Made by a program: the position numbers and the translations under genes. The notes below the pieces were generated by a model that searched no databases, was not told the origin of the DNA, and worked only from the letters and a program-made list of their open reading frames with translations. A stretch of DNA of 64,000 nt from the NCBI GenBank assembly GCA_951828515.1, contig OX639992.1:4566217-4630216 (forward strand), given 5' to 3'. How positions within the stretch are numbered: position 1 is the stretch's first letter; every line of letters starts with the position of its first letter. This document shows, one piece after another, positions 1 to 8,623 of the stretch. The DNA is from an uncultured Poribacteria bacterium. Its GTDB lineage: Bacteria > Poribacteria > WGA-4E > WGA-3G.

Positions 1-617
1 AACTGCCGATTGATCCTGCCAAAATCTATGACCAAGCAACATTGGAAGAAGATGGCTATTTTGAAAGCCGTATTGACACGTCCGGACACTACTCTACGCA
101 CATGGATGCCCCCTGTCTAATGTACCCCGGTGGAGCAACTATCGCCGAAATCCCAAAAGAGAAACTGACTGGACATGCCGTGTTGATGGACTTCTCCGCC
201 ATCAAAAAACCAAATGACGCTGTGACCGCAGCGGATGTTAAGGCATGGATAGCCGAAAATGGCGAAATTCCTGCAGGCAGTATCGTCTTTATGCGGACAG
301 GAATGGACAGATTCGTCTATCAGGACAACTTCAACCGAGAGTGGATCGGCTTTAGTGAAGACGCTGCCGAATTCCTCGTCGAAAAAGGCATAAAGGTCAT
401 CGGGACAGATGCGTGCAGTATTGATTCAGTGGCAGGACATCCACCGTTGCACGACGGTTTACCGCCCGCACATCTCGTTTTTCTCGGGGCAGGTATCCCG
501 CATGTTGAGGATTTATGCAATTTGAGCCAATTGCCGACGCATTTCTATGTAGTGATTGCCCCGCTAAAGTTGGCACGTAGTTCTGGAGCACCGACACGAG
601 TCTTTGCCTTCGTATAG
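1..617 (+). CDS. Cyclase / kynurenine formamidase-like hydrolase, 5' truncated by window edge
   Basis: The frame is open from the first bases, so the true start lies to the left of the window. The fragment resembles the metal-dependent cyclase family (PF04199: kynurenine formamidase, isatin hydrolase and relatives), which hydrolyse amides or lactones of small aromatic or cyclic compounds in the cytosol. Visible are a variant HxGTHxDxP metal motif (H-Y-S-T-H-M-D-A-P, with Ser for Gly and the last His of the usual motif missing), the strand I-G-T-D-A, and the HPPLHDG...HLVFLGAGIPHVEDL stretch that matches the family's C-terminal pattern. The substrate cannot be named. It is followed after 38 nt by a nucleotidyltransferase gene on the same strand. 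The family call is good; specificity is unknown. Confidence 0.8.
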   Translation, partial: LPIDPAKIYDQATLEEDGYFESRIDTSGHYSTHMDAPCLMYPGGATIAEIPKEKLTGHAVLMDFSAIKKPNDAVTAADVKAWIAENGEIPAGSIVFMRTGMDRFVYQDNFNREWIGFSEDAAEFLVEKGIKVIGTDACSIDSVAGHPPLHDGLPPAHLVFLGAGIPHVEDLCNLSQLPTHFYVVIAPLKLARSSGAPTRVFAFV

Positions 618-655
618 GAACCCTATAGATAGAGGCCTTCTCCTCCCAAAGAAAA

Positions 656-2095
656 ATGATACCCAACATTCCTGAACCGATCTTGGACCTGTTACATGAA
701 ATTGGGGCGGTAGGTGGAAAGGGCACTTACCTTGTCGGTGGATTCGTCCGGGACCTTCTACTTAAACGACCAAGCCTCGATATTGACATCGTTGTGGAAG
801 GAGATGCAACCCGAGTCGCAAACGCGATGTGTCAACGCTGGAACGGAACACTGGAGACACATCCGCAATTTGGCACTGCAACCGTCACGCCTGCCGATGC
901 TAACCTTCCCAAAGTGGATTTCGTTACCGCCCGTCGTGAAACTTATCAAGGTGCCGGGACGTTACCTACAGTAGCACATGGGACAATCACGGATGATCTG
1001 CGAAGACGGGACTTTTCGATTAACGCCTTGGCAATGCACTTAGATATAAGTGCTTTTGGTGAGATCGTTGATGAAATCGGGGGTTTGGAAGATCTCAAGA
1101 ACGGGACTGTTCGAGTACTCCATAAGCACAGTTTCACAGATGATCCAACGCGCATTTTTCGGGGGTGTCGGTATGCCGGACGCTACAGGTTTCGTATCCA
1201 TGAAACCGACACTGTCCTGATGCAGGAAGCACTCCCAGTATTAGCGCAACTCAGTGGTGAACGGATACGGAATGAGATTGATAGAATACTTAGTGAAAAA
1301 AACGCACCCGAGATTATAGCGCACCTTACAAGACTCGACGTATGGAAAACTATCTCTCAAGGGTGGAATGTATCGACGGTGTTTGAACGCGATTTTAAAA
1401 AGGCAGAACAAGCAACAACTTGGGTATCAACGCATCTTAAGAATGAAAAATTTCAGCCTGAACGGGTGCGCTGGATGGCGTTTTTGGGAACTGACACGCC
1501 GATATATAAGATCGAGGCACTCAGCTTCAGATTGGTCCTTGAACATCAACTTCAACGATTGATAAGCCGTGCTCAAGCATCGCAACAGCAGGTTTCACTC
1601 GAACAGGTGACACAGGAGACCCTTGCGAAACTCGGAATTTCAGTATCGGAGGATGCCTCCATTGGCCAACAAAGTGGGAGATGGTGGATTGTTGACCCAA
1701 AGAACATGGCAACTTACGTCTGTGGAGATGGCACCCTTTATCGGGTAGAAACACCACTCACTGCTTGCAAACAGTTGGAACAAACACTCGCGACGGTGCA
1801 GGAGACCGCGAAACCCAGCGAGGTTTATCAATTGCTAAAGCCTTATCCGATTGAGGCATTAGCACTCGGTTATGTAGACACAACCTTACCGAACTGGAAA
1901 CGAAAAAAAATAGAAGATTACCTCTGTGTTCTCCGGCAGATAGAACCTTTCATTACAGGAAAAGACTTGATAGCGTTTGGAGAAAAACCGAGCAAGACTT
2001 TTGAAACCCGACTTTGGAAATTGTTTGCCGCACAATTGGACGGAGAGATTACCGACAAAGAGGAGGCATATTCCCGATTGCGGACCTTTGTGTAG
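656..2095 (+). CDS. CCA-adding enzyme / poly(A) polymerase family tRNA nucleotidyltransferase
   Basis: Class II nucleotidyltransferase of 479 aa that adds CCA (or poly-A) to RNA 3' ends. The head domain shows L-V-G-G-x-V-R-D at residues 26-33 and the catalytic carboxylates D42 and D44 in L-D-I-D-I-V-V-E-G. A likely third carboxylate lies in K-V-D-F at about residue 88, followed by TARRETY (91-97) and RRDFSINALA (117-126), the signature that places the RNA-binding head. D-D-P-T-R-I-F-R-G begins the neck. The 3' half is divergent and I see no HD phosphohydrolase motif. CCA-adding activity and poly(A) polymerase activity cannot be separated by sequence alone here. The start is an ATG with only a weak purine-rich leader. 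Confidence 0.88.
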   Translation: MIPNIPEPILDLLHEIGAVGGKGTYLVGGFVRDLLLKRPSLDIDIVVEGDATRVANAMCQRWNGTLETHPQFGTATVTPADANLPKVDFVTARRETYQGAGTLPTVAHGTITDDLRRRDFSINALAMHLDISAFGEIVDEIGGLEDLKNGTVRVLHKHSFTDDPTRIFRGCRYAGRYRFRIHETDTVLMQEALPVLAQLSGERIRNEIDRILSEKNAPEIIAHLTRLDVWKTISQGWNVSTVFERDFKKAEQATTWVSTHLKNEKFQPERVRWMAFLGTDTPIYKIEALSFRLVLEHQLQRLISRAQASQQQVSLEQVTQETLAKLGISVSEDASIGQQSGRWWIVDPKNMATYVCGDGTLYRVETPLTACKQLEQTLATVQETAKPSEVYQLLKPYPIEALALGYVDTTLPNWKRKKIEDYLCVLRQIEPFITGKDLIAFGEKPSKTFETRLWKLFAAQLDGEITDKEEAYSRLRTFV

Positions 2096-2161
2096 CAAGC
2101 TTGGCTCCATACGCGAATCGCTATGGGGACCCCGGCGTTGGCAAACGGTGCTAAATAAACG

Positions 2162-2845
2162 ATGCCTAATTTCGACCCTTATGAAGCAATCCTTGTGGTT
2201 ACACAGTTCATCATTCTGTTAACCTTTCATGAATGGGGACACGCCAAATCAGCGAACATGTTAGGGGACCCAACAGCGCGTGATCTTGGACGGATGTCAT
2301 TGAACCCCGGTGTACATATTGACATTATCGGCACACTGATACTCCCGTTGCTCGGCACGCTTTTCGGAGGTGGTTTCTTCGGTTGGGCAAAACCGGTGCC
2401 GGTCAATCCCTTCAACCTGAAAAATCCGAGAAGGGACCTGATGCTCATCGCTGCTGCGGGACCCTTCATGAACATTGTCCTCACCTTTGTGATTCTCGGA
2501 GTGATTAAGCTGTTATTAGAATTTTCGACCTTTAATCCGATCGGATCCGCACTTCACGCTGAGATTAACAGACAATTAATTCGCACAGCATTGATAAGTG
2601 TATTTCTCGCTGCGTTTAATATGCTCCCACTTTTTCCGTTGGACGGTTTCAGTGTTGTAAGGGGACTGCTCCCCGCACGTGCCGCGCACCAATTCGAGAA
2701 ATTGAGTCCCTATGGGATGCCGATTCTGATGTGCCTGATTTTCCTACCCGGTATCTTCGGTATACCGAACTATGTGTTCGGATTCTTGAGCAATATTAGT
2801 TTTGAAACCCTAAATCTGATTGCGAAAATCGTAGGTATACGATAA
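2162..2845 (+). CDS. Site-2 protease family (M50) membrane metalloprotease
   Basis: Polytopic intramembrane zinc protease of the compact M50 group often found beside scpA. The first helix carries H-E-W-G-H at residues 23-27 (HExxH zinc site). The second motif N-M-L-P-L-F-P-L-D-G at 153-162 supplies the third ligand, D161. G-W-A-K-P-V-P-V-N-P (74-83) is the family's conserved loop. At 227 aa it is a minimal member without a PDZ domain. Linkage of a short M50 protease to scpA/scpB is common in bacteria; no specific substrate is known, and the linkage here may simply be conserved synteny. A frayed repeat lies between it and scpA, so co-transcription is uncertain. Confidence 0.9.
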   Translation: MPNFDPYEAILVVTQFIILLTFHEWGHAKSANMLGDPTARDLGRMSLNPGVHIDIIGTLILPLLGTLFGGGFFGWAKPVPVNPFNLKNPRRDLMLIAAAGPFMNIVLTFVILGVIKLLLEFSTFNPIGSALHAEINRQLIRTALISVFLAAFNMLPLFPLDGFSVVRGLLPARAAHQFEKLSPYGMPILMCLIFLPGIFGIPNYVFGFLSNISFETLNLIAKIVGIR

Positions 2846-2867
2846 GGAAAAATTAGAAGATGGCAAT

Positions 2868-2950
2868 TATAGTAAAACCTAAAAATATGTAGACAGTTTT
2901 TCAATAAACAATCACCCCACCACCGCTGGCGAGGAAGGAACGCCTTTGAT
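2868..2950 (+). repeat. Left half of TATAGTAAA-type MITE-like element
   Basis: Begins TATAGTAAAACC and continues with AAAAATATGTAGACAGTT and a CCGCTGGCGAG block, matching the left half of the intact element at 36740-36922. The right terminal repeat is absent, so this looks like a truncated copy. The right limit is approximate. Confidence 0.55.
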
Positions 2951-2972
2951 AGTTGAAACCGACCTTATTCCA

Positions 2973-3013
2973 CCGCAAGGAAAAATAAAAAATCCGCAAG
3001 GAAAAATAAAAAA
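2973..3013 (+). promoter_or_regulatory. Tandem CCGCAAGGAAAAATAAAAAA leader supplying the scpA ribosome binding site
   Basis: Two head-to-tail copies of a roughly 22-nt word end directly at the scpA TTG. The AAGGA of the second copy lies 11 nt before the start codon. The same word with the same spacing precedes the genes starting at 37317 and 38438. Confidence 0.6.
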
Positions 3014-3838
3014 TTGCTAACTGAAACAACTTCTACCGCTACATCCCCAATATACTCCGTGAAGTTAGAGGGTTTCGAGGGACCGCTCGATCTGCTCCTC
3101 CATCTGATTCAGAAAGAGGAGATGGATATTTACGACATCCAGATTGCGCAAATCACTGACCGGTACCTGGAATATGTGAATCTAATGGAGCAGTTAGATT
3201 TAGATGTAGCCTCCGAATTTTTGGTCATGGCGGCAACACTTCTGCACATCAAATCGCAAAGTATCCTCCCACAACTCGCACCAGACGCTGAATACACCAT
3301 CGGCGACCAAGAGCAGCTCGTCAAACAACTCTTGGAGTACAAACAGTTCAAAGAGGCTGCCCAAATTTTGGATGTTTATGCCGAACGCCAGACATTAATC
3401 TATAGCAGAAGTCCCAAACTACACGAGGATTTAGACGACGCGCGCGCATTTGAAATCAGGGCTACCCTGTTCGATCTCCTTACCGCTTTTAAGGGAGTAA
3501 ACGATCGCGCTGCGGAGATAGATGTCGAAGAGACTTATGAAACGTTTGAAGAGGAAACAATAACTGTTGAAGACAAAATCGCTTTTATTAACCTACAATT
3601 GGAGAGTTCAGACCAATTGCTATTCGACGATCTCTTCCCGTTATCTTCAACCAAGACAGATCGAATTGTAACATTCCTCGCTATTTTAGAACTCATTCGG
3701 ATAGGAACAATCGTTACCGTTCAAACCGACCACTTTGAGAGTATCTACATCGTTAAACAGGAGCATGAGGAATCTGACCGAGAGATCCCGCCACCCCCGA
3801 CCGTTGAAAACACTCGTTCGGAAGAACGAAACAATTAG
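3014..3838 (+). CDS. scpA: Segregation and condensation protein A
   Basis: Kleisin subunit of the SMC-ScpA-ScpB condensin that compacts and segregates chromosomes. The N-terminal helical domain has the hallmark F-E-G-P-L-D-L-L-L at residues 21-29. It is followed by I-Q-K-E-E-M-D-I-Y-D-I and the L-V-M-A-A-T-L-L-H-I-K-S block that contacts the SMC neck. A C-terminal winged-helix segment (about 195-250) would bind the SMC head. At 274 aa it has normal length. The start is TTG with AAGGA 11 nt upstream inside a repeated leader cassette; no in-frame ATG lies before the conserved domain. The last ~20 residues are acidic and proline-rich and probably disordered. scpB follows after 11 nt, as in most bacteria. 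Confidence 0.95.
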   Translation: MLTETTSTATSPIYSVKLEGFEGPLDLLLHLIQKEEMDIYDIQIAQITDRYLEYVNLMEQLDLDVASEFLVMAATLLHIKSQSILPQLAPDAEYTIGDQEQLVKQLLEYKQFKEAAQILDVYAERQTLIYSRSPKLHEDLDDARAFEIRATLFDLLTAFKGVNDRAAEIDVEETYETFEEETITVEDKIAFINLQLESSDQLLFDDLFPLSSTKTDRIVTFLAILELIRIGTIVTVQTDHFESIYIVKQEHEESDREIPPPPTVENTRSEERNN

Positions 3839-3849
3839 GAACTTTGTTT

Positions 3850-4491
3850 ATGGACTCTGAATATGTTACCGCTGTCAACCCGATAGAGGAACCAGACGCG
3901 AGCTTGGAGCAAAAACCTAAATTAATTTTGGAAGCGATTCTGTTCGCCGCGAGTGAACCAATTTCGGTGGAACAGTTTCAGCAAGTCCTGCCGGAGTTAG
4001 ACAAACGCGCTATCCGGGTGGAACTTGATGAACTCCGCCAAGATTATCAAGAAATGAGACGCAGTTTTCGTCTTGTTGAAATAGCAAATGGTTATCAAAT
4101 TTGCACGGATCCACAATATTCGGAGTGGATTCAGAAATTTTATACCCGACAAGTTCGGGTCAAACTAACCCCCTCAGCATTAGAGACTCTTGCGATCGTA
4201 GCGTACAAGCAACCCATTACGCGCTCTGATGTTGCCGCACTTCGTGGCGTGAACAGTGACAGTGTGCTCAACTCACTAATAGAGAAAGGGCTGATCGGCA
4301 TCGCAGGCAGAAAAGATGGGCGCTCGCTGCTTTTCTCAACCACAGACGAGTTCCTCCAGCAATTCGGCTTGAAAGATGCCTCTGAGTTGCCTTCTCTTGA
4401 AGAAATCGACGAACTCCTTAACACATCAAACGGAAACGAACCGACACAAAGTAACCTTCCAGATGCTGAGGAGGAGAACGCAGAACAATGA
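3850..4491 (+). CDS. scpB: Segregation and condensation protein B
   Basis: Winged-helix partner of ScpA in bacterial condensin; ScpB dimers bind the central kleisin linker. Recognised by L-I-L-E-A-I-L-F-A-A-S-E-P-I near the N terminus and by the second-domain signature L-T-P-S-A-L-E-T-L-A-I-V-A-Y-K-Q-P-I-T-R-S-D, followed by A-L-R-G-V-N-S-D and G-R-K-D-G-R. I prefer the ATG at 3850, which has AGGA 9 nt upstream, over a TTG two codons earlier. At 213 aa it matches the family. The acidic tail is likely flexible. Its stop overlaps the thrC start (ATGA), so the two are translationally coupled. Confidence 0.95.
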   Translation: MDSEYVTAVNPIEEPDASLEQKPKLILEAILFAASEPISVEQFQQVLPELDKRAIRVELDELRQDYQEMRRSFRLVEIANGYQICTDPQYSEWIQKFYTRQVRVKLTPSALETLAIVAYKQPITRSDVAALRGVNSDSVLNSLIEKGLIGIAGRKDGRSLLFSTTDEFLQQFGLKDASELPSLEEIDELLNTSNGNEPTQSNLPDAEEENAEQ

Positions 4492-5816
4492 ACTATGATG
4501 CATGGTTCCAGTGCAGCGAAGGATGCGATGAAACCTATCCGCTTACGCAGGTCATCTATCGGTGCAAAAACTGCAATGGACTGTTAGAGGTCCAGCACGA
4601 TATCGACGTACTAAAACAGCGCAGCGCGGCTGACTGGAAAACGCTCTTTGAGCATCGATACATGAGCACGCAATATCCGTATGGTAGCGGGGTCTGGGGG
4701 AAAAAAGAACTCGTTTGCCCGAACATTGGTGATGATAACATCATTTCTATGTATGAGGGCGGCACCAATCTGTTCTGGGCAGAACGTTTTGGCAATCAAC
4801 TCGGCTTGGGCGACCTGTGGATCAAGCAGTGCGGCAACAGCCACACAGGCTCTTTTAAAGACCTTGGGATGACTGTTCTGGTCTCAATGGTCAAACAGAT
4901 TATGGCTGAGGGCGGAGACCTTCGTGCTGTTATGTGTGCCTCAACTGGCGATACCTCCGCCGCTTTGGCAGCGTATGCCTCCGCTGCGGGTATCCCGGCA
5001 ATCATTCTCTTACCCAAAGAAAAAGTTACACGCGCACAGCTCATTCAACCGATCGCTAATGGGGCATTGACCCTTTCACTTGAAACCGATTTCGATGGGT
5101 GCATGGCAATCGTCCAAAAACTCTCCACTCGGAAAGATTTCTATCTCGCCAATTCCATTAATTCTCTCCGAATTGAAGGGCAGAAAACGATTAGTATCGA
5201 GATCGTGCAGCAGTTCAATTGGGAAGTGCCGGATTGGATCATTATTCCCGGCGGGAACCTCGGTAATGTTTCTGCACTTGGACTCGGCTTTCTAATGATG
5301 CTGGAACTCGGTATGATTGACAAACTTCCGCGTATCGCTTGTGCCCAAGCTGAACGCGCAAATCCACTCTATCGAAGTTATCAAACAGAGTTCACAGAGT
5401 TCCATGCCATCACCGCACAAGCCACACAAGCCACAGCAATTCAAATTGGCAATCCCGTCTCAATCCATCGCGCAATCCGTGTCCTTAAACGGTTTGACGG
5501 CATTGTTGACCAGGCGACAGAAGCAGAACTGGCAGACGCTGCGGCGAGAGCAGATAGAACTGGATTGTTCAATTGTCCGCACACCGGTGTAGCACTCGCG
5601 GTACTGATAAAAATGGTCGAACGTAAACAGATCCGTCCAGATGACAGGGTTATCGTTATCTCTACAGCGAGTGGACTCAAATTCCCAGATTTCAAGGTGG
5701 CATATCACAACGTCACACCTGGGGAACCCCCACCTCGGTACCTAAATGCGCCACTCGAATTGGAAGCAGACTATGAAACCGTCCTGAAACAGATTTCCAC
5801 GCACCTCGATATCTAA
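4488..5816 (+). CDS. thrC: Threonine synthase
   Basis: Fold-type II PLP enzyme converting O-phospho-homoserine to threonine. The PLP lysine is K124 in G-S-F-K-D-L-G-M, preceded by the N-S-H-T loop. A-S-T-G-D-T-S-A-A-L-A-A-Y-A is the phosphate-binding stretch, and P-G-G-N-L-G-N-V-S-A matches the cofactor cup. The N terminus bears four cysteines (C9, C13, C26, C29) arranged like a small zinc ribbon, found in one threonine synthase subgroup. Length is 442 aa. The 4-nt overlap with scpB suggests one transcript. No threonine-operon attenuator is visible upstream, as expected for an internal operon gene. Confidence 0.92.
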   Translation: MNYDAWFQCSEGCDETYPLTQVIYRCKNCNGLLEVQHDIDVLKQRSAADWKTLFEHRYMSTQYPYGSGVWGKKELVCPNIGDDNIISMYEGGTNLFWAERFGNQLGLGDLWIKQCGNSHTGSFKDLGMTVLVSMVKQIMAEGGDLRAVMCASTGDTSAALAAYASAAGIPAIILLPKEKVTRAQLIQPIANGALTLSLETDFDGCMAIVQKLSTRKDFYLANSINSLRIEGQKTISIEIVQQFNWEVPDWIIIPGGNLGNVSALGLGFLMMLELGMIDKLPRIACAQAERANPLYRSYQTEFTEFHAITAQATQATAIQIGNPVSIHRAIRVLKRFDGIVDQATEAELADAAARADRTGLFNCPHTGVALAVLIKMVERKQIRPDDRVIVISTASGLKFPDFKVAYHNVTPGEPPPRYLNAPLELEADYETVLKQISTHLDI

Positions 5817-5977
5817 GGCACTCCCTATATAAGCATCTTCCGTCTAATGCTCTAATTTAAGGTTTTAAAGTGTAGACCAATCTTCGGAAGATCAGTCCCT
5901 ATCGCCTCATAGCACAAATCACTTGCTGAATTCGTAGGGATGAAGGTCCTCCAAAAGGACAATAATTTCTGGTTTCC

Positions 5978-6628
5978 ATGTGGAAAAGGAGCATCGAATT
6001 GATTTTCAACACAGTCGGGCCTGCTTACCGTGTTCATACACAGCGACTGGTGATCCGGTGCTGGCAGCCTGAGGATGCCCCGCTACTCAAATCATCAATT
6101 GATGAGAATTTAGAGCATCTCCGTCCACAGATGCCGTGGGCAATGAATGAACCGACAGACTTGCAGACAAAAATCGAGTCCATCCGTCGGTTCCGCGGTA
6201 AGTTTGACTTAGGGCAGGATTTCACTTACGGGATTTTTAATTTGGACGAAACCCGAGTCCTCGGCGGCACGGGATTGCATCCGCGCATCGGCAAAGCAGC
6301 ATTAGAAATCGGTTACTGGATCCATCACACATACACGAATAATGGATTGGCGACAGAAACGGCGACTGCATTAACCCAAGTCGCCTTTAAGATTAATAAA
6401 GTCAGCCGTGTGGAGATCCATTGCGATCCGGAGAACGTAGCGAGCGCGAGAGTCGCAGAAAAGATCGGTTTCTTTCACGAAGCGACGCTATCTCGCCGCT
6501 TGCTTCGGAAAGATCGAGCACCACGGGATACCATGATCTGGACGATGTTCGCGGACCAGTATCCGAATTGCAACGTCGCCACCACGAAAATCGAGGCGTA
6601 TAATGTGACGGGGCAACGTATTCTGTGA
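5978..6628 (+). CDS. GNAT N-acetyltransferase, RimJ/RimL type
   Basis: Acetyl-CoA-dependent N-acetyltransferase of the RimJ/RimL group (Acetyltransf_3). The opening R-L-V-I-R-C-W-Q-P-E-D-A-P is typical of the group. Motif A is I-G-Y-W-I-H-H-T-Y-T-N-N-G-L-A-T-E, with N-N-G-L-A-T at 121-126 standing in for the acetyl-CoA Q/RxxGxG/A loop. Motif B is N-V-A-S-A-R-V-A-E-K-I-G-F. These proteins acetylate protein N termini, antibiotics or small amines; the acceptor cannot be deduced. The start has no strong Shine-Dalgarno sequence. The C-terminal ~25 residues extend past the domain and may be non-homologous sequence picked up from the repeat-rich spacer. Confidence 0.85.
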   Translation: MWKRSIELIFNTVGPAYRVHTQRLVIRCWQPEDAPLLKSSIDENLEHLRPQMPWAMNEPTDLQTKIESIRRFRGKFDLGQDFTYGIFNLDETRVLGGTGLHPRIGKAALEIGYWIHHTYTNNGLATETATALTQVAFKINKVSRVEIHCDPENVASARVAEKIGFFHEATLSRRLLRKDRAPRDTMIWTMFADQYPNCNVATTKIEAYNVTGQRIL

Positions 6629-6756
6629 AAGTGCAATTACAACTCTGAGCCGATAGGTTGTTATGTGAATGTCTATCCTTTCTCGTTTCGGAGAATCGCA
6701 CCCTACCCTGAGCGGTTTCTTCCAATGGTACACTTCTTATACAAAAACACAAACTA

Positions 6757-6885
6757 TATAGGACTTACGCAGTTGACCCGTTTTCGTGCGATCTTTGGTT
6801 CGTAGTAGCGCAATTTATTGCGCTTTCTTCGGGAATATCCGCTCAATTTTGGCATGAAAGCCCATTTTGCGTAAGTCCTGCTATA
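6757..6885. mobile_element. MITE-like element with GGACTTACGCA terminal inverted repeats, copy 1
   Basis: Terminal inverted repeats are TATAGGACTTACGCA on the left and TGCGTAAGTCC plus TATA on the right, giving a 129-bp non-coding element. Related elements with the same ends lie at 32767-32888 and 45111-45241. The interior holds the word GGTTCGTAGTAGCGCAATT followed by TATTGCGCTT, which also occurs outside such ends. There is no transposase in the window. Confidence 0.7.
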
Positions 6886-7140
6886 GTAAAACCAAAAAAT
6901 AAAGAGACACTTGCATCCCCCGGTAGGTTCGGAATGTAATACAAGGAACGGATTTAGTCTATTCGTAGACTAAATCCCCTAACCGAACCGGCACAGGGTG
7001 TCCTATTATAGTAGTTTCTGAAAATAAGTTTACATTTTGATAAACAGGTCCCACCGTTTCGCTGGCGAGGTTTCTAACCTCGCCTCTCTGTCGGTGTATA
7101 AGTAATTACGGGTTCTACTATAATTCTAAACTTTACTATA
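6882..7140. mobile_element. TATAGTAAA...TTTACTATA element, interrupted
   Basis: Ends form a 9-bp inverted repeat (TATAGTAAA / TTTACTATA). It abuts the preceding MITE by sharing its terminal TATA and contains a second element (7007-7122) with TATAGTAG / CTACTATA ends. This nesting suggests sequential insertions. The intact form is at 36740-36922. Confidence 0.5.
7007..7122. mobile_element. Nested TATAGTAG...CTACTATA element
   Basis: A 116-bp segment with 8-bp perfect inverted repeat ends. It holds GAAAATAAGTTTACATTT and a CGCTGGCGAGGTTTCTAACC block that recurs near 29648-29712, so the interior is itself a dispersed repeat. Confidence 0.5.
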
Positions 7141-7160
7141 AATCGTGCCAGAATAAAAAT

Positions 7161-7190
7161 TTGCAACAAATCCGCCAAATATGGTATAAT
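7161..7190 (+). promoter_or_regulatory. Predicted sigma-70 promoter of xylA
   Basis: TTGCAA (7161-7166) and TATAAT (7185-7190) are separated by 18 nt, with a TGG extended -10. The xylA start codon lies 53 nt downstream of the -10 box. Confidence 0.65.
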
Positions 7191-7243
7191 CTGATTGTTG
7201 GTTTATAAGCTTCTCGAAAATTACAAGTAACAGGAGGAAATGA

Positions 7244-8413
7244 ATGTCAGAGCAGTATCAGCCTAAGCCTGAGCATAAGTTTACCTTTGGATTGTGGACA
7301 GTCGGTAATCCCGGACGCGATCCATTTGGTGATGTTGTCAGGTCCCCCTTGAAACCCACATACACTGTCCAAAAATTAAGCGAACTCGGCGCATATGGCG
7401 TTAACTTACACGATAACGACTTGGTCCCCTTTGATGCTTCAGCCGTTGAACGCGATAAAATCGTTAGCGAATTCAAGAAGGCACTCTCAGATCACGGTAT
7501 GAAGGTGCCAATGGCAACAACAAATCTTTTCTACCATCCAGTCTTTAAAGATGGCGCGTTTACCGCTAACGATCCGAAAGTGCGAGCATTTGCAATCCAG
7601 AAAACTTTAAATGCTATTGATCTCGGTGTTGAACTTGGAGCAACCGTTTATGTATTTTGGGGCGGCCGTGAAGGGTCAGAAGTCGATGCCTCTAAAAACG
7701 GACCCGATACCGTCAAGTGGAACCGCGAGGCGATGAACTACTTCACGCACTATGTTAAAGACCAAGGGTACGATCTCCGTTTCGCACTCGAAGCAAAGCC
7801 GAATGAACCCCGCGGCGACATCTACCTACCGACAACGGGACACATGCTCCACTTTATTGAGACGCTTGACCACCCAGAAATGGTCGGTGTTAACCCCGAA
7901 TTTGCTCATGAAACGATGGCAGGTTTGAGTTTCATCCACGGTGTCGCACAGGCACACGAAGCAGGGAAACTTTTTCACATTGACCTCAACGACCAGAAGA
8001 TGAGTCGTTTCGACCAAGACTTGCGCTTCGGTTCCGAAAATATTAAAAGCGCGTTCTTTCTCGTCAAATTCCTTGAAGATATGAAATGGGACGGATCTCG
8101 GCACTTTGATGCACACGCCTATAGGACTGAAGACGAACAAGGGGTCTGGGACTTTGCCGCAGGATGTATGCGGAGTTATCTGATTCTCAAAGAGAAAGCA
8201 CACCATTTCAATGAAGACGCAGAAATTCAGGGGATTCTCGCTGAAATACAAGCACGCGATCCTGAACTCGAATCGCTCATGGCACATTACAGCGCCGAAA
8301 GTGCCGGAAAATTGAGAAAGATAGATTTTGAACCCGACACCATCGCACAAAAGGGACTCGGATACGAGAAACTCGATCAGCTTACATTTGAGGTTTTGAT
8401 GGGAGTCAGGTAA
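7244..8413 (+). CDS. xylA: Xylose isomerase (class I, actinobacterial-length type)
   Basis: Interconverts D-xylose and D-xylulose (and glucose/fructose in vitro) using two divalent metals. The 389-aa sequence keeps every catalytic element of the short class I enzymes: H56 and D59 in N-L-H-D-N-D, W139 in F-W-G-G-R-E-G, metal ligands E183, E219, H222, D247, D257, D259 and D289, and the hydride-shift lysine K185 in [10 protein letters not shown]. The numbering is a constant +2 from the Actinoplanes/Streptomyces enzymes as I recall them. A strong GGAGG ribosome site precedes the ATG. No xylB or xylose transporter is adjacent; cstA follows after a repeat-rich gap, so xylA is probably monocistronic. 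Confidence 0.96.
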   Translation: MSEQYQPKPEHKFTFGLWTVGNPGRDPFGDVVRSPLKPTYTVQKLSELGAYGVNLHDNDLVPFDASAVERDKIVSEFKKALSDHGMKVPMATTNLFYHPVFKDGAFTANDPKVRAFAIQKTLNAIDLGVELGATVYVFWGGREGSEVDASKNGPDTVKWNREAMNYFTHYVKDQGYDLRFALEAKPNEPRGDIYLPTTGHMLHFIETLDHPEMVGVNPEFAHETMAGLSFIHGVAQAHEAGKLFHIDLNDQKMSRFDQDLRFGSENIKSAFFLVKFLEDMKWDGSRHFDAHAYRTEDEQGVWDFAAGCMRSYLILKEKAHHFNEDAEIQGILAEIQARDPELESLMAHYSAESAGKLRKIDFEPDTIAQKGLGYEKLDQLTFEVLMGVR

Positions 8414-8479
8414 CCCAAACTTTCACCTGCGGGTCTACGGGAGGCGCGTGAAACTCCCGATTCACCTCGAAAATGGCTT

Positions 8480-8610
8480 TCGGCTATCGGCAATTAGCAA
8501 AGACGCAAGCGTTACAGAATGCCTCTTTTCTTGCTGACGGAAACTTCTTTACCGACTGCTGAGAGGATTTTCGCAGAAAATCCGACCTGACGGCTGACTG
8601 CGATAAAAAG
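8480..8610. repeat. Composite spacer repeat (GACGCAAGCGTTACAGAA plus GCTGAGAGG hairpin words)
   Basis: Contains GACGCAAGCGTTACAGAA, CTCTTTTCTT and CTGCTGAGAGG, followed by the hairpin GATTTTC-GCA-GAAAATC and GACCTGACGGCTGAC. Related copies lie at 43778-43950 and 52880-52935, with the first word inverted at 61781-61812. The hairpin arms covary between copies. Confidence 0.6.
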
Positions 8611-8623
8611 ATAAAATTAAAAA

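Larger units (their letters stand above)
6629..7160. other. Repeat-filled spacer between GNAT gene and xylA
   Basis: No gene is credible here. The spacer is a stack of small elements described separately: a GGACTTACGCA MITE, an outer TATAGTAAA element, and an inner TATAGTAG element. The inner copy carries a CGCTGGCGAGGTTTC word that recurs in other spacers. Confidence 0.7.

Noticed and set aside
7826-8350. 174-codon open frame antisense to xylA
   Set aside because: It lies wholly opposite a fully conserved enzyme gene, has no family resemblance or ribosome site, and its length follows from the codon bias of xylA.
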